Shown piece after piece: positions 32,480 through 43,890 of a stretch of 64,000 bases of DNA. Position 1 is the stretch's first letter. Every line of letters starts with the position of its first letter. Source of the stretch: Liopterus haemorrhoidalis (lineage: Eukaryota; Arthropoda; Insecta; Coleoptera; Dytiscidae); contig OZ020616.1 of the NCBI GenBank assembly GCA_963971575.1, forward strand, positions 22,834,713 to 22,898,712, given 5' to 3'. Below the pieces are notes generated by a model that saw only the letters and a list, made by a program, of their open reading frames with translations, was not told the origin of the DNA and made no database searches. The position numbers and the translations under genes are program-made.

Positions 32480-32522
32480 TCCCACCAAGGAACTATCTGA
32501 AGTGATTTTCGTCTTGGAGGGA
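32480..32522 (-). other. Conserved 3' UTR stem-loop of the R1-like LINE, copy 1
   Basis: TCCCACCAAG pairs with CTTGGAGGGA (nine of ten) around a 23-base loop. The other copy has a different stem sequence that also pairs (60701-60744) between the same flanks. This compensatory pattern suggests a real RNA stem, perhaps recognised by the element's RT. Confidence 0.5.
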
Positions 32523-32544
32523 ACAGGCTAGTTCTACCTATCCT

Positions 32545-33554
32545 CACATTCCCTTATTCTTTCTTTCTCGCTCGTCTGTCTCCTTCCTCTTCATGATGGC
32601 TGACAGCATCTATCGCACCGTTTCCTAGTTTTCCCTGGAGTGCCGCATAATCTGGACCATGTTGTCCGGTGTCAGGGTTTCTCCTGTTGTCGTGTATGCT
32701 CGCAGTCTTTCTGCTGTCCATCTCCCGCATATAAATAATGTATGTTCGGCTGTGTCGACTGCGCCGTAGTAGGTACAGTTGTCGTCCTGGTCCTTCCCAA
32801 TCCTCAGGGTGAAGGACTTAAAAGACCCATGGGCTGTCAGGGCTTGCGTGACATAGTAATCTATGTTCCTGAACTTGCAAGCCAGCCACTCTGGTATGTT
32901 GGGGATGAGCCTTTTTGTCCACTGCCTTTTGTCCTGATTCCTGGACCACTCCTCTTACCATTTCTCCACCGAATGTGTTCTGGCAGCGTTTCTCACCTCA
33001 GCTCCCCCTCCTGCCTCGTATATCTGTCTTCTTTCCTCTGCAAGGAGTCGTAGAGGGAGGGTTCCTGTCACTAGTATCGCTCGGAGGTTCGGCGAAATCT
33101 CTAACCTCTGGAGTTTCTCCAGAATCAGCGCCCAGCTGGCGGTGTTGAATGCGTTCTTCACATCCAGCGTGATGAGCACGTGCCAATTCGCTCTGCGATT
33201 CTGGGGTGCTTCGTGAACTTTCGTAAGAGCCTGGATCGTTGACCGATTCTTTCGGAACCCAAACTGGTGTTTACTAAGAAGTTCCCTGTCTTCTATCTCC
33301 CTTTCTAGTCTTTGCTGTATAAGAGCCTCATATACCTTTGATAGGGTGTTGAGGAGGCATATGGGCCGGTACGACCCAGGCTCGTCTGAGTTCCTTCCTG
33401 TTTTCTTGATTAAGACGGCGGATGCGCTCTTCCATTCCTCCGGGAATTCCATTTTCTGTAGAAGCTCATTATAGATGCCTAGCATCCACTCCCCGTGGAT
33501 GTCGAAGGCTATCTTGGCGTAGCTCTGCATCCTTTGTTTCCTGATTCTTTCCAC
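32545..33554 (-). pseudogene. R1-like ORF2 remnant with in-frame deletion
   Basis: Starts with RT text GEWMLGIYNELLQKMEFPEE, then ASAVLIKKTGRN, SYRPICLLNTLSKVYEAL, FGFRKNRSTIQAL, VLITLDVKNAFNTASW. At about 33100 the frame passes from LRAIL to VTGTLPLRLL, which in the intact copy are roughly 270 residues apart, so the FADD catalytic block is gone without breaking the frame. It then continues to EWLACKF, YYVTQALTAHGSF and a C-terminal zinc-finger-like block in which one Cys reads Tyr (CTYYGAVDTAEHTLFICG). Small frame changes follow near 32955. Stop near 32548. Confidence 0.85.
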
Positions 33555-34408
33555 TTCCTTCCTGAAGTGGGGGCATCGTGGAGCGTAACTCTGTGTCGGC
33601 TAGGATCACGAAGTTTTTCTTCCGTCTTTGCGAATAGAATTTCGCAGATCTTTCTTATTTTTTTCCTGTTTGCGTGCCTGGGGGTTATCACCTGTATCTC
33701 GCAGGCAGGATGTTTTTTGACCGCCCCTCTTAACTCTTTGAGGTGCTCTAAGACTTGCTGCAGGTACTCCTTGCTCTCTGCTGTTTCGGCTGGTACGATT
33801 GGGAGGACGTATACGGCGGTAGCGATCTCCTTAGTTTCCTTCCTAGTGGTGACTTTCGCTGTCTCCATCAGAAAGTCCATCTGTCCGTCTCCCTTTTGCA
33901 GCATGTCTGCGAGCCCTGTGTATCTGGCCACCAGCTTCTGCGTCATGCTGTCTCTGTTGGCCTCCTCGGGTGTTATCAGGACTGCATAGCTGCCCTTCAC
34001 TTCCATCTGTTTAGGGTCCGCCTTCAATACCCTCGTCTTTGTGAAGCACTCTTCTGGCCATGCCTCTCCCAGGACGCTTATGAAGTCATTGTATTCGCTG
34101 GAGTCGCGCTCAATGACTTCTTCGATACACCTTCTGATAGCTTCTGCCCCTTCACTGAAGATTTGGGTGCCAGAGGTTCTGGTTGCTTTTGTCACTAGCC
34201 TTGTTTTTGATCTGCCGATGATCTTGTCGCTGTCCTCGTACTTGTTTTTTAGTTCCTCAGTTAGCCCGCGTAGGGTCCTAGCTGAGGCCATTATTTCCAC
34301 CTTCGTGTTACTATTTTTTTCACTAGGCACTACTGTCATTAGTTCGAATGGACTAGTCTTGATACTTCGTTGGAACGTTAAATTGATGTATCTCTGAACA
34401 GCTGGCAC
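33509..34408 (-). pseudogene. Chimeric frame: gypsy integrase end fused to R1-like ORF1
   Basis: One open frame of 299 codons. The first 25 or so residues (VQRYINLTFQRSIKTSPFEL) are the end of a gypsy-type integrase core. From about 34335 on it is LINE ORF1: ASARTLRGLTEELKNKYED, ATRTSGTQIFSEGAEAI, YAVLITPEEANRDS, YVLPIVPAETAESKE and HPACEIQVITPRHANRKK. No zinc knuckles remain. The fusion is a by-product of the insertion or a deletion. Whether it is ever expressed is unknown. Confidence 0.7.
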
Positions 34409-35010
34409 GTGCTTAAACCATAGTGGATAGTTTGGTTAAGACAGGTTTGATGATTCGGTACACTCGTTCAACCTGACCGTTCCCTCTGAGTACTCTAGTG
34501 ATTATAAGTGATCATTCGACTCCTTCCTCCCCACAGTATGTGTCGAAGTATCCACTGGCAAAGGCTGTGCCTCGATCTATTATAAATCTGTGCGGATTTC
34601 CGAAGTTCTTCTGATGGATTCTAATTTCTCCAAAGTTTCTTGAGTGCTGGTGCTCTTAGTAGAAAAAATCCAGATAAATTTGGTGAAACCATCAACTAGG
34701 ACTAATGGGTATCTATAGTTCTTGCCGCTATGTGTTAACGGTCCGAGGTGGTCGATGTGAATCGTATGCAACTGTTCTTGTTTATCGGGTTAAGGAATCC
34801 TTCGTTTCTACCCAATTGGGCCGAAGCCAATATGCAAGGTACGCAATGCGCTATGACCCTTTAGATCTTCTCATATAAATCAAGCGTCCAATACTCACGC
34901 AAGAACAATTCCCTGGTCTTCTTAGTGCTAAAATGACCTACGTCATGGACCTTCCGTATTATATCTGGTAATAGTATCTTCGGGATGTAACGGAGTTCTC
35001 TTTTTCACGT
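34300..35010 (-). pseudogene. gypsy-type integrase fragment
   Basis: Minus strand. The zinc finger has KVHDVGHFSTKKTRELF and HCVPC (about 34830-34960). The core reads HTIHIDHLGPLTHSGKNY, VLVDGFTKFIWI (about 34660-34770), FIIDRGTAFASGYFD and RGNGQVERVYRIIKP (about 34435-34600), with stops and frame changes. It ends where the R1-like LINE begins. The decayed gypsy pol at 36100-38290 lies on the other strand and may belong to a related family. Confidence 0.8.
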
Positions 35011-35164
35011 CTTTAATTGGAAAATTTTACATATTTCACAACCTCACGTCTCTTATTGCTAGTCTTTTTTCATCTTATTTTGTATTTCTCATCTTAGTTT
35101 CACGTTTCTGTTAAACGCTTTTTTACTACGCGTCTTATATCTGGATCTTAGGTCTTTTCTACGT

Positions 35165-35700
35165 CTTTTCTAACCTTCACGAAAGCCTGATTGGTTATCA
35201 TACAATAAACAATTGGTTCTAAAATATAAACTAAGTTGTTTATGAACAACGATATATAATATTTTATCACATATTGGCAATATGATAATAGGTCTAAATT
35301 CCGATATTTTTTGGGTACCTTTATCCTTGGGAATAAGTATAATTGATGAAATTATAAATAGTTCAGATATTTTACCCGTTTCGAATGAGCTATTTATCAA
35401 ATTTAGTAACGGGTATCATATAACACAAAATAATTTCTTAATATTAAAAGCATTTAAATTGTCAAAATTAGTATTTTTATTTTTTAAGTCTGAATTTATG
35501 ATTTTAATATCGTTTAAGGTAACAATCAGAAAAAAATCCAAGGTTAATTTTATCGAAGGCAAAGTTGAGCATGACCAGATTTCGAATAGGTCAGTTATAT
35601 TACTAACAATATCTGTAATACTTTGAATAAAATATGTATTAAATTTCCCTGCCTCTTTGAGAGGTGATGTTCAGTTTTCAAAATCAATACGTTTTTTTAC
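35165..35700 (-). pseudogene. Old non-LTR RT fragment
   Basis: Reads LNLINSSFETGKISELF, ILIPKDKGTQKISEFRPI, YIVVHKQLSLYF and YDNQSGFREG, the entry blocks of a Jockey/CR1-type RT. Upstream text on the same strand (about 35440-35640) continues in another frame. The catalytic part is missing. Confidence 0.7.
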
Positions 35701-35759
35701 ATCATTACTAGATTTACTACATAACGTTAAGAGATTAATGCTGTTATGCTATTTGATAG

Positions 35760-35879
35760 ATGACCCATACATGAGAGAGCTTTATATTTTCTGGGTTTTA
35801 CGTTTTCAGTGCTAGTTCTAGGCTCCACTGAAAACGTAGAACGCAAAAAATATAGGGCTCTCTCATATATAGGGGATCA
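35760..35879. repeat. Long imperfect hairpin, about 42-50 bp arms
   Basis: Left arm 35770-35811 and right arm 35826-35867 pair at about 36 of 42 positions (ATGAGAGAGC and ACGTTTTCAGTG are exact), with a 14-base loop. Weaker pairing continues outward. It lies between the LINE fragment and the gypsy pol. Confidence 0.8.
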
Positions 35880-36099
35880 GCTATTATTTTGAACGAGGAT
35901 TCCTCACGTTAAAGCTAGTACCACGACAGACACCAGGCGTCAACAGCCCCTTGACAGAACGAGAGAATCCTACGGACACACACGACACTACTCGATGACA
36001 CGGAAAAAACAGACATAGACAAGAGAGACATGGCTACCATGATAAAATGGCTATAACTTTATATTTAGGTCAGATATTTTGTAATGAATTGAGAGTTAA

Positions 36100-38290
36100 A
36101 TAAACTGTAAACGAAAAAACGGACATACGATGACTGGGTATGTAGACCTGGGAAATGACGTGGTCACATTACGCAAGTTTGTCACAGACGACATCAAGCT
36201 GAGATACGATACCAGTCGACAGCAGTTGAACGGATTGGGAAATGTGACATGTGTGACTTTTGGTAAGAGCTTAGTTACGCTTAAAATAGACAACGTTATT
36301 ATTTATACTGAGATGTTAGTTGTACCTGATTACGCGCAAACTGAAGATGTTCTAATAACACAATCAGCACTAGATTGACCTGGCATTCGAATTGTTAAAG
36401 AGGTTGGTAAACTTAATATTACTGAAATCGTTTCAGGCGAACCAGAACCCAAGCGGATTGTGAGGGTGAATTGTGAGAATATCGATGAGATTGAAGATCT
36501 ATGTCCTGAATACGAGGAGAAAATTAAAGACGCTATCAACGATGAGTTGGAAAAGAATGAGAACAGTAGAGTTGCTAAGCCATTGAAGAGATATAGAAGA
36601 TGCTGCGTAACACATATCTTGTAGAGTTGGACATTGAGCTTACGGCTACGGAACTAGTTAAGTATAGCCCGTATAGAATATCGTATGCGAAAAGGGAGAA
36701 GGTGAAAGCAATGATCAATGAGCTCTTAGTTCTGTACTATTGGTAGCTCAGAAAACAGGCGATAAACGAATATACGTAGATAACCGAAAATTAAATGTGA
36801 TAACCAGACGAGAACAAGTACCAACCCCGATAATTAGCGGACTATTAGATGAGTTACATGGAAGTAATAATTACACCACATTAGATATAGCCAGCGGATT
36901 CTACCCGATATAGCTTAAGGTAAAATCCAAACGGTACACCGCTTTTGTCATTATGGACGGACAATACGAATTCAACAAGGTCCCATTTGGCCTTACAAAT
37001 GCTCTCAGCAAGTTCAACCAGCTAATACACAAGCTAACGTTCTGAATGGACGACATATTGATTGCTAGCAGAATAGTCGACGAGGGTATCACATGCTAGA
37101 AACCGTCTTACGAGCACTGCAAGAGACTGGAATGACGTTAAAGCTCGTTAAATATTTCTGCAATCCGAAATAGATTTTGTTGGTTTCCAGGTAGATGCAG
37201 AAGGTATTACGCCTAGCGAGAAGAACGTGCGAGCAGTACAACTCTTCAAAAGTCTTGAAGATGTGAAGGAAGTCAGACAGTTTATAGGGTTGACAAGCTT
37301 CTTCTGGAGATTCGTCGGAGGTTCTGCAATTAAAGCGTTAACTGCACTGACTAAGGCAGACTCCGTTTTTGAATAGGTTGCAGCACAAGACAAAGCTTCC
37401 CACACTATGGAAGATAAGTTAAGAAAAAGACCTATTTTAACTCTCTATAATCCCAAGGACGCCAGTAAAGACGGTTTGGGAGCCGTTTAATTGCAGATTG
37501 TAGACGACGACTACCCGAGACCGGTGTGCTATTATAGTCGACGACTACCCGAGACCGGTGTGCTATTATAGTCGACGGACGACAGACAGTGAAAGAAAAA
37601 AATTCACAGCTAAGAACTGGAAGCACTAGCAGTAGTCGAGGCTGTGGAACGATTCAAGATTTACATCTTCGGCAAGAGATGCAAGGTTATGACTGATTGA
37701 GTCGCTTAAGACAACAATGAACAAACGGGACCTCAACCCCGGAATAGCAAGATGGTGGTACAACTTTAGCACAGACCGAATTGACAAACCCATCATGTGG
37801 ACGCACTAAGCCGCAATCCTGCCGAAGCTGAGACAAAAATGGAAGTAGCAGATTTGCAAATAATGAAAGTACAGTCAACGACCATGATTGGCTCACAAAG
37901 ATGCAGGTGCAAGATCTCAAGCTAAGAGAAGTAGTGCAAAAATTGGTAGACAGGCCATAGGCAAATAAGACGAAACGGGTAGATATAGACAATCAGATAG
38001 ATAAGGGGAGACTGTACCGGAAAACCAAGGAAGGTAAAAAATGGGTGATACCAAAAACTGAAATATGGTGAACGATAAGTAGTTGGGATGAAGACATCCT
38101 GTAGAGGAAAGAACATGGCAAAACTTGCAGATAAACTTTTGGTTCCCCCGGATGAGGAAGAAGGTTCAGAATTATATTTCGTTGTGCATGCTTTGTGCGT
38201 ATCACAAAGCATCCATTGTACCAAGCAGTATTTATTTGTTGTACCCGTGAAATCCGCACTCTGAATAACATTTTTTCAGAATGCTTTTGT
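36100..38290 (+). pseudogene. Decayed gypsy-type pol
   Basis: Plus strand with many stops. A protease-like stretch (VTLKIDNVIIYTEMLVVPDY) is followed by RT (RIYVDNRKLNVITRREQVP, YTTLDIASGFYPI, YEFNKVPFGLTNA, MDDILIASRIVDEG), then VRQFIGLTSFFWRFVGG. RNase H scraps follow (ILTLYNPKDASKDGLGAV, RFKIYIFGKRCKVMTD), then LNPGIARWW, and an integrase zinc-finger region near 38110-38220. A 42-bp segment is tandemly duplicated near 37505-37580 (GACGACTACCCGAGACCGG). No LTRs were found. Confidence 0.8.
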
Positions 38291-38433
38291 TTTTTACTGA
38301 CAATTACTGGAATCGAGAAACACATGTCGGCAGAAAAACGTATGTCTTGAAATTGCTAGTGTAGACCTGATGGTTGGAAAAACGTAATGGTTCAGTCGAT
38401 AACAGTCGGAAACCGAAATGGGGTTGTAATAGT

Positions 38434-39376
38434 TAGGCTAGTGCCTACGCACCATATTTTACGTTTCACTTGATGATAATGGAATGCCATTTGACACTCG
38501 TGTTCCTTATAAAAATTAAATCATTTTGACCCGGAGCACCTATTTGTGAATCGAGGCAAATTTAAAATGGCGGCGAAAGTAGTGCGCCATAGAATAGAGC
38601 GAAATAGCTAAATACATATTTGTACAATGGACCTTTATCTACAATTTGCCGCGTCATATATAAATTTTCGTCACTTAGTTTACAAGATACCGTCCATAAT
38701 TCATTCTCAGACGCAAAAAAGTGATGTCCGAAATGGCTAACGAATTTCGTATAATAGTGCTCGTTTTCCATTAATTTAATGTCGTAGATTACGAATCTGT
38801 TATCAAAATCGCGAACATTTTAAATTTTGATAGATTTTTTTCCCAAATTTGAGACTTGATACTCTTTCACTGCAAATCTACGTATATTAACATTTTATTT
38901 CAATTCTTACTAAATCTGTAGGGCATATCCTTGGCTACAAGAATAAGTGCGGAATTTTTCTCTGCGGGGCGCCAAAATTAAGGTAGCGGCCGAAATGTGT
39001 AAGGTCTCAACTTCGTATAATTTTGACACTCTTTATATTGTTTTCGACCAAATCGGACTTTTAAATTACAAAAATGAAATAAAAAATGGCATATGACTTG
39101 TTATTATTTGGGTTTTGCCCGAAATGAAATAAGAAAATTGACAAATCCGGCCGAAACGGCTGTAAATTATGACATTTAAATGCATAAATTTTCTTAGGTT
39201 TGTTCGCAGCACCTGGTGTCAAATGAAGCCGCTTTCGAAATAACGGTCGAAAATCGAATTTTGCTATTTACATCAATTTTGTTGAGTCGTATATCGATTT
39301 CGGGTATATTGAAGTCGTAGATTTCGAAAATGGAGTTAATTTAAAGATTTGCTACATATAAGATTGTATTTTGCCC
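38434..39376 (+). repeat. Dispersed 0.95-kb repeat, copy A
   Basis: Matches 57247-58252 in inverse orientation along its whole length. Shared blocks include TAGTGCCTACG, TTCCTTATAAAAATTAAATC, ATTTTGACCCG, ATGGCGGCGAAA, GGACGGTATCTTG-type text and CTACATATAAGATTGTATTTTG. No coding capacity. It uses many short words such as CGAAAT and AAATTT. The family is unknown to me. Confidence 0.8.
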
Positions 39377-40109
39377 GAAAAAAATAATTACATGTATTCT
39401 TTGCATAACAGTGAGATTCATTACACGACAGTTAAGTGTCTTCCCATCCAAAAGAGTAGTATATAGTAGTTCTGACAAAATAATATAGATTACTACACAC
39501 TTAATACGATTCTAATGGCGGCCGAAAACTATTCTTTCGAAAATGGTTATTATATTCTCTGATATTTTTATTAGTTATCAGGAGAACATTGTAATGTGTT
39601 GATAAATCCTCTATATGTGCCAATAATACTGACTTCCTCTACTGCCTAATTGTATACAAAATGAAGAGATTCGATGACTTTTCATTCAACACTAGTCTGA
39701 ATCGAAGTCGAAACCAGGTGTGAAAATTATTTTGCATAATAAATTGAAGAAAAATTTTAAATATACTTTAATTTAAGAAATAATAAGTAATTAATAATAA
39801 CTAGGGAACGGACGTAATTAGCCCCTGAACTTGAATTAATGCGTTTTCATAAGCGTAGTTTTTAAAAATATAATTTTGAGATATTTTACCCTTTTAAAAA
39901 TTAAAAATAAATCTAAATTAAAATTAATAACGGCAATTATCAATACAAATGATGGCAGAATGGACATATTCTATCTCACGAGAATTTTATCTTTACATAG
40001 GCCCACCCAATTAGTGAGGCTTTCGACTTTGATTTGTAAATAAATATAAATTATTTTGTAGGGTAGCACTGGAAGTCAATATTATTTTTTTATTTATTCT
40101 ATTTTTATT
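39377..40109. other. Non-coding stretch
   Basis: AT-rich. Nothing recognised. Confidence 0.5.
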
Positions 40110-40681
40110 TATTAACTAGCAGTATACCCGCTGCTTCGCTACCGAAAAAAATAGTCGTAGCCAGCTTAGATCGGGCCCATCTCGAAATCGGTTCAAGATT
40201 GGTTGCTACGAATCGTTTTACATTCAAATATATACATCTTGTAGTGCAGACATTTAGTAACAAACATAAGTGTAGTTGTGCTAACCCAGGAAAATACCAC
40301 ATAAAATGCCCATGTGAGAATCACTCATTGCCAAAAGCACCGCCGGTCACGTGAAGCATTTTATCTTGCACCTTACGAAATTATTTATTATAATTTTTAT
40401 GATATTTATTATAATTACTCCGTGATTTTTCCTGATTTATAAATCGTACCTATATAGATCAGAGCACTTTTTTTCGTTAGTAAATATTCTTGCCACTGAA
40501 GTAAGTTTTCTTCGTATTGCTTTAGGGGGTTACAATAATTTTTAATAGCGAATTTAACATTATAATTGTCGTCAAAAATGAAAATAAAGAAAATTGTGAT
40601 ATATACCCTCGGGAACATTTTTGTAGCAATATTAAACCCAAAATTCGTTAATATATATTTTGAATATGTGTATCTTTTATA
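40110..40681 (+). mobile_element. DINE/mini-me-like core and following text
   Basis: ACTAGCAGTATACCCGCTG and CTTCGCTACCG at about 40117-40146 match the core of mini-me/Helentron-derived repeats and, in part, the fragment at 10690-10890. A GTCT array, also typical of these elements, lies 600 bp downstream at 40736, within the adjoining repeat. Confidence 0.5.
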
Positions 40682-40734
40682 GTTTTTAGGGTTTTGTAGG
40701 TATGACCAAAAAACCCTTATACCGTCATTTTGTC

Positions 40735-40735
<1 letters not shown>

Positions 40736-40824
<89 letters not shown>
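40736..40824 (+). repeat. (CTGT)n microsatellite
   Basis: About 22 units, flanked by CCGTCATTTTGTCGT and TTCGGTAAAAA, the complement of the flanks at 3269-3325. Confidence 0.9.
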
Positions 40825-41299
40825 TCGGTAAAAATTGTAGCCAAACGGCTAAACCTAGAGAGTTGAAATTTGGCATGCTTATACAACTCTTTGACCCGCA
40901 CATAGGAAAAATACTAAAACATGTAAAAAACATACCCCCCTAAAAATATAAACAAATATGTGCTCATCGAAAACAAAAATATTTTTTTAAAATTCTGAGT
41001 AGGGTATCAAATGAAAGCCCTTAGTACGTGGATTAACGATCAAATTCTTATTTTTGCAAAATAAATTATTTTGATGCGATTTTTGCCAAAAATGTGCAAA
41101 AAAAATTTTGTCCCACACCCTGTAGCCCAGATGGTTTAAACTAAAAATCTAAAAAAATTCTAAGTAATGTATATTGGTGTGAACCGAAATAGTACAACAG
41201 GAATTTTTGATCAGATTATGTTTTTGGAAAATAACGCATTTTTTGTGGTTTTTGGTTCACAAAGTACGAAAGTTATACCAATGTAAGACACTCACATGC

Positions 41300-41385
41300 A
41301 TGGCGTGCGATGGCTACATGCGTTAGAGTACTCTTAAACTGGCTGGAAAACGAAGGGTTTCGAGTTCGAGTACGGAGTGAATTTT
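41300..41385 (+). other. tRNA-like segment, copy 2
   Basis: TGGCTACATGCGTTAGAG (A-box-like) and GGTTTCGAGTTCGAGTACGG (B-box-like) in the spacing of a tRNA head. It is at the same place in the repeat as 2713-2789. Confidence 0.45.
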
Positions 41386-41670
41386 ATTTTTTCCGTTTTT
41401 TTTTTTGCATTTTTATTATGTTGAAATTATTTTGTCAAAATTCTAGTTATATTTTGACAAATGTTGTATTTAATTTTTATGAGCGTAAATTTAATAACCA
41501 GTCTTATTATATGATTAACAGACGATAAATTATTTTAAAAATATCGTTCATTTTGCCGTGATTACTACAAAGCAAAATTTGTCCTACACACTCAGCATAC
41601 CGCCTTCACTTATTATATACCTGCGAAACCCTGAAATGTGTGAATATTCACACTTCACATCAATTTTTTA

Positions 41671-42400
41671 TAATATGGAAGATTTTTTCGACGTAAATTC
41701 TTTCCAGACAAATTTGCAATACGCTGTTGCAAATAGTACTAAAATCGGTTTAGCCGTTTTTAAGTTTTAATACATAAACCGATTCTAAACAGACGCCTTT
41801 GTTCAGAGCTCTTAAATCAATAGCTTATGCACTGTAGCTTTTGGACTGTTCACTGTCACCAGAAAGTTTGTCATATGATAAGACGTGAAACCGTTCAGAC
41901 CTCCAAATTTAATACGCTGTTTGTGGTGGATTGTGCATAATTTTCTAAACTTATAGCTAGTGAGATGTTTTAATGAGACAGACATAAAACACATTGGCTA
42001 TCGCATTCTATCAATGACACAGTAGATATCGAATGCCTTTACATAACCTAACATAATGTCATCATTAACAAATCTTGCTCAAAATTACAAAGACGGGCAG
42101 TAAATATGATCAATTTAGGTAATTAGGTAGTTAAAATATAAAACAACAGAATTATAAGAACGATAATACATATAAAATATTTTACGAAGCTAAATATTTG
42201 GTTTAAAAATTCACAGATGGAGGGCTATTCGTAACGTACTAATTTATAACAGATGTGAACGGTACATGGAACGTTAAAAGAATGCATTAAAGCATAACTC
42301 CGACCGATACAACGCACAGTCTATAACTCGTTAATTTAAAGAGGTCTGAATGCGGCTTAAGAAATGAAACAGGCCACTTGAAGGGTTGTATAAATAACCT
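41671..42400. other. Non-coding stretch
   Basis: No gene. CTAAAATCGGTTTAGCCGTTTTTAAG-like text near 41741 resembles the TTTAGCCGTTTGG block of the repeat family. Confidence 0.45.
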
Positions 42401-43100
42401 TGAATCTAGATATGCCGTTTATGGGTTGATAATAGCAAAATACTGAACTTCGTTTTTGTACATGTGTATTGGTAACCTTTGTAACCAAAAACCAAGTCGA
42501 TCTCATTATAGGTCTGAGATATTGGGGAACCCGAGAAAGAAACATTTCACCACATTAGGGGTCGAATTTCAAAAAAATCTGTCTTAATAGGTGCTCGCAT
42601 CATGGAAGGAACATTCCGTCCTCCGCGAATTTCATGTTTATATGTCCAGGGGACGTTCTATTGAATAAAAAATACCAATTCACCGTTTTAGGGTTGAAAA
42701 TTTAAAAGAAAACTGTCAAAAAGTTTCCAAAGATTTTAAAAAGACACCTATACGCCAAAACACAATGTTTATAACTCAACATACATAGGAAATACGAATG
42801 GTTCTATAATTCACTCCGAATGCATAATAAATTTATCCCTTTAAGGGTTGATTAGAACAAAATCGTGAATTTAGTTCTTAACATTTGTATGTGTAACCTT
42901 TGTAAGCAAAAACTAAGTCAATATCTCATTGGTCCTAAGAGATATTGAGGAATCCCTGAAATCACTTTACAGCCCTTAGTGATCGCTTACGACATGGAGG
43001 AAATATACTTCTCGAATTTCATGTTTCTAGGTCTAGTGATTTGGGCTGGACGTTGATGAGTCAGTCAGGTCATGTATTTATATACATATATATGAAAAAT
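42401..43100 (+). repeat. Two diverged units of a DINE/mini-me-like block
   Basis: GTAACCTTTGTAA, then CAAAAACYAAGTC, GATATTG and GGAAYCC, occurs at about 42471-42545 and 42891-42960, about 420 bp apart. The inverse copy at 10690-10850 shares the same order. GATGAGTCAGTCAGGT near 43065 is also common at ends of such repeats. Confidence 0.55.
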
Positions 43101-43890
43101 ATATATGAAAACCTATATACAGAAGAAGATTAAACAGAAAAGATTTGCTTATTTATTTATTTATATTATTGATATTGTAACAACTTCTGTTATACACATG
43201 TTTAATGTTAAGTCAATATTAAGAGATATTTCAAGTTTATAAGTAGCGCTCCTTCTGTCCCCCTAAATATTCAGAAGCTACACTAAACAGAAAATAATCG
43301 TTCTTCAATCAAAGTCTTTATAAATTATTTTTATAAATTGTTGATGTAAAGTAAATAATAAGCGAGATATTTCCAGTATTTTAATTTTAGCACCTCCCCC
43401 ATCTCCCTTCCCATGCTTCTCAACCAATTGAAAAATTTATAGGATAACATATATTTGTTGTTTTATTTTAAACAGCTCTTCTCATGTGCGTTTTTGCTGT
43501 TAAGTCAATAGTAAATGTGATTTTTGAAAAGTTTAGTTTTAAGTTGTCCCTTCGTAACTCCCGTAAATCAATCCAATAAAAAAATATTTGTGTTCTTATT
43601 ATAAGCAATTTTTCTGTCTTAAGTCTACGTGTTAAGTGATACAATTTTTTTTTTTCTTCCGATTTTCGGTTTGCCTCCTTATATTGACTGCATTTCCTAC
43701 CTATATACCAAATTTCAACTCGGTACATACAGATTTTCTGTTTTATATATATAAAAGATTTTACTGTTATATTTAAACATTTAAATAAAAGAATAGAAAA
43801 AAAAACTTAAATAAAAATAACAAAGTTCATAAAAATGCCCAAAAATAAAAAACCAGAAAACATGTGCTCTAATCATAAATTTTACTAAAT
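43101..43890. other. Non-coding stretch before the LINE
   Basis: No gene. ATACCAAATTTCAACTCGGTA and TTTTATATATATAAAAGAT near 43704-43758 recur at about 46628-46710 (right flank of the LINE), both being tails of a DINE/mini-me-like repeat. Confidence 0.5.

Larger units (their letters stand above)
32382..34335 (-). mobile_element. R1-like LINE, deleted non-autonomous copy
   Basis: Reads right to left from about 34335 to a poly(A) at 32393-32382. It joins part of ORF1 directly to the middle of the RT, so the endonuclease and first RT blocks are missing. A second deletion removes the RT catalytic centre. The 3' UTR matches that of the copy at 60603-64000 (GACTAAAAACCCTGCTTGCC, GGCTAGTTCT). Its 5' border abuts gypsy integrase sequence. 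I see no target duplication. Confidence 0.8.
40682..41670 (+). repeat. Dispersed repeat with CTGT array and tRNA-like module, copy 2
   Basis: Inverse counterpart of 2285-3425. It starts at TTTTTAGGGTTTTGTAGGTA and ends with the palindromic GTGTGAATATTCACAC block near 41637-41652. The two copies are diverged but collinear over about 1 kb. Confidence 0.7.

Noticed and set aside
34300..38290. One gypsy element spanning the integrase and pol fragments
   Set aside because: The two parts lie on opposite strands with unrelated DNA between them and no LTRs.
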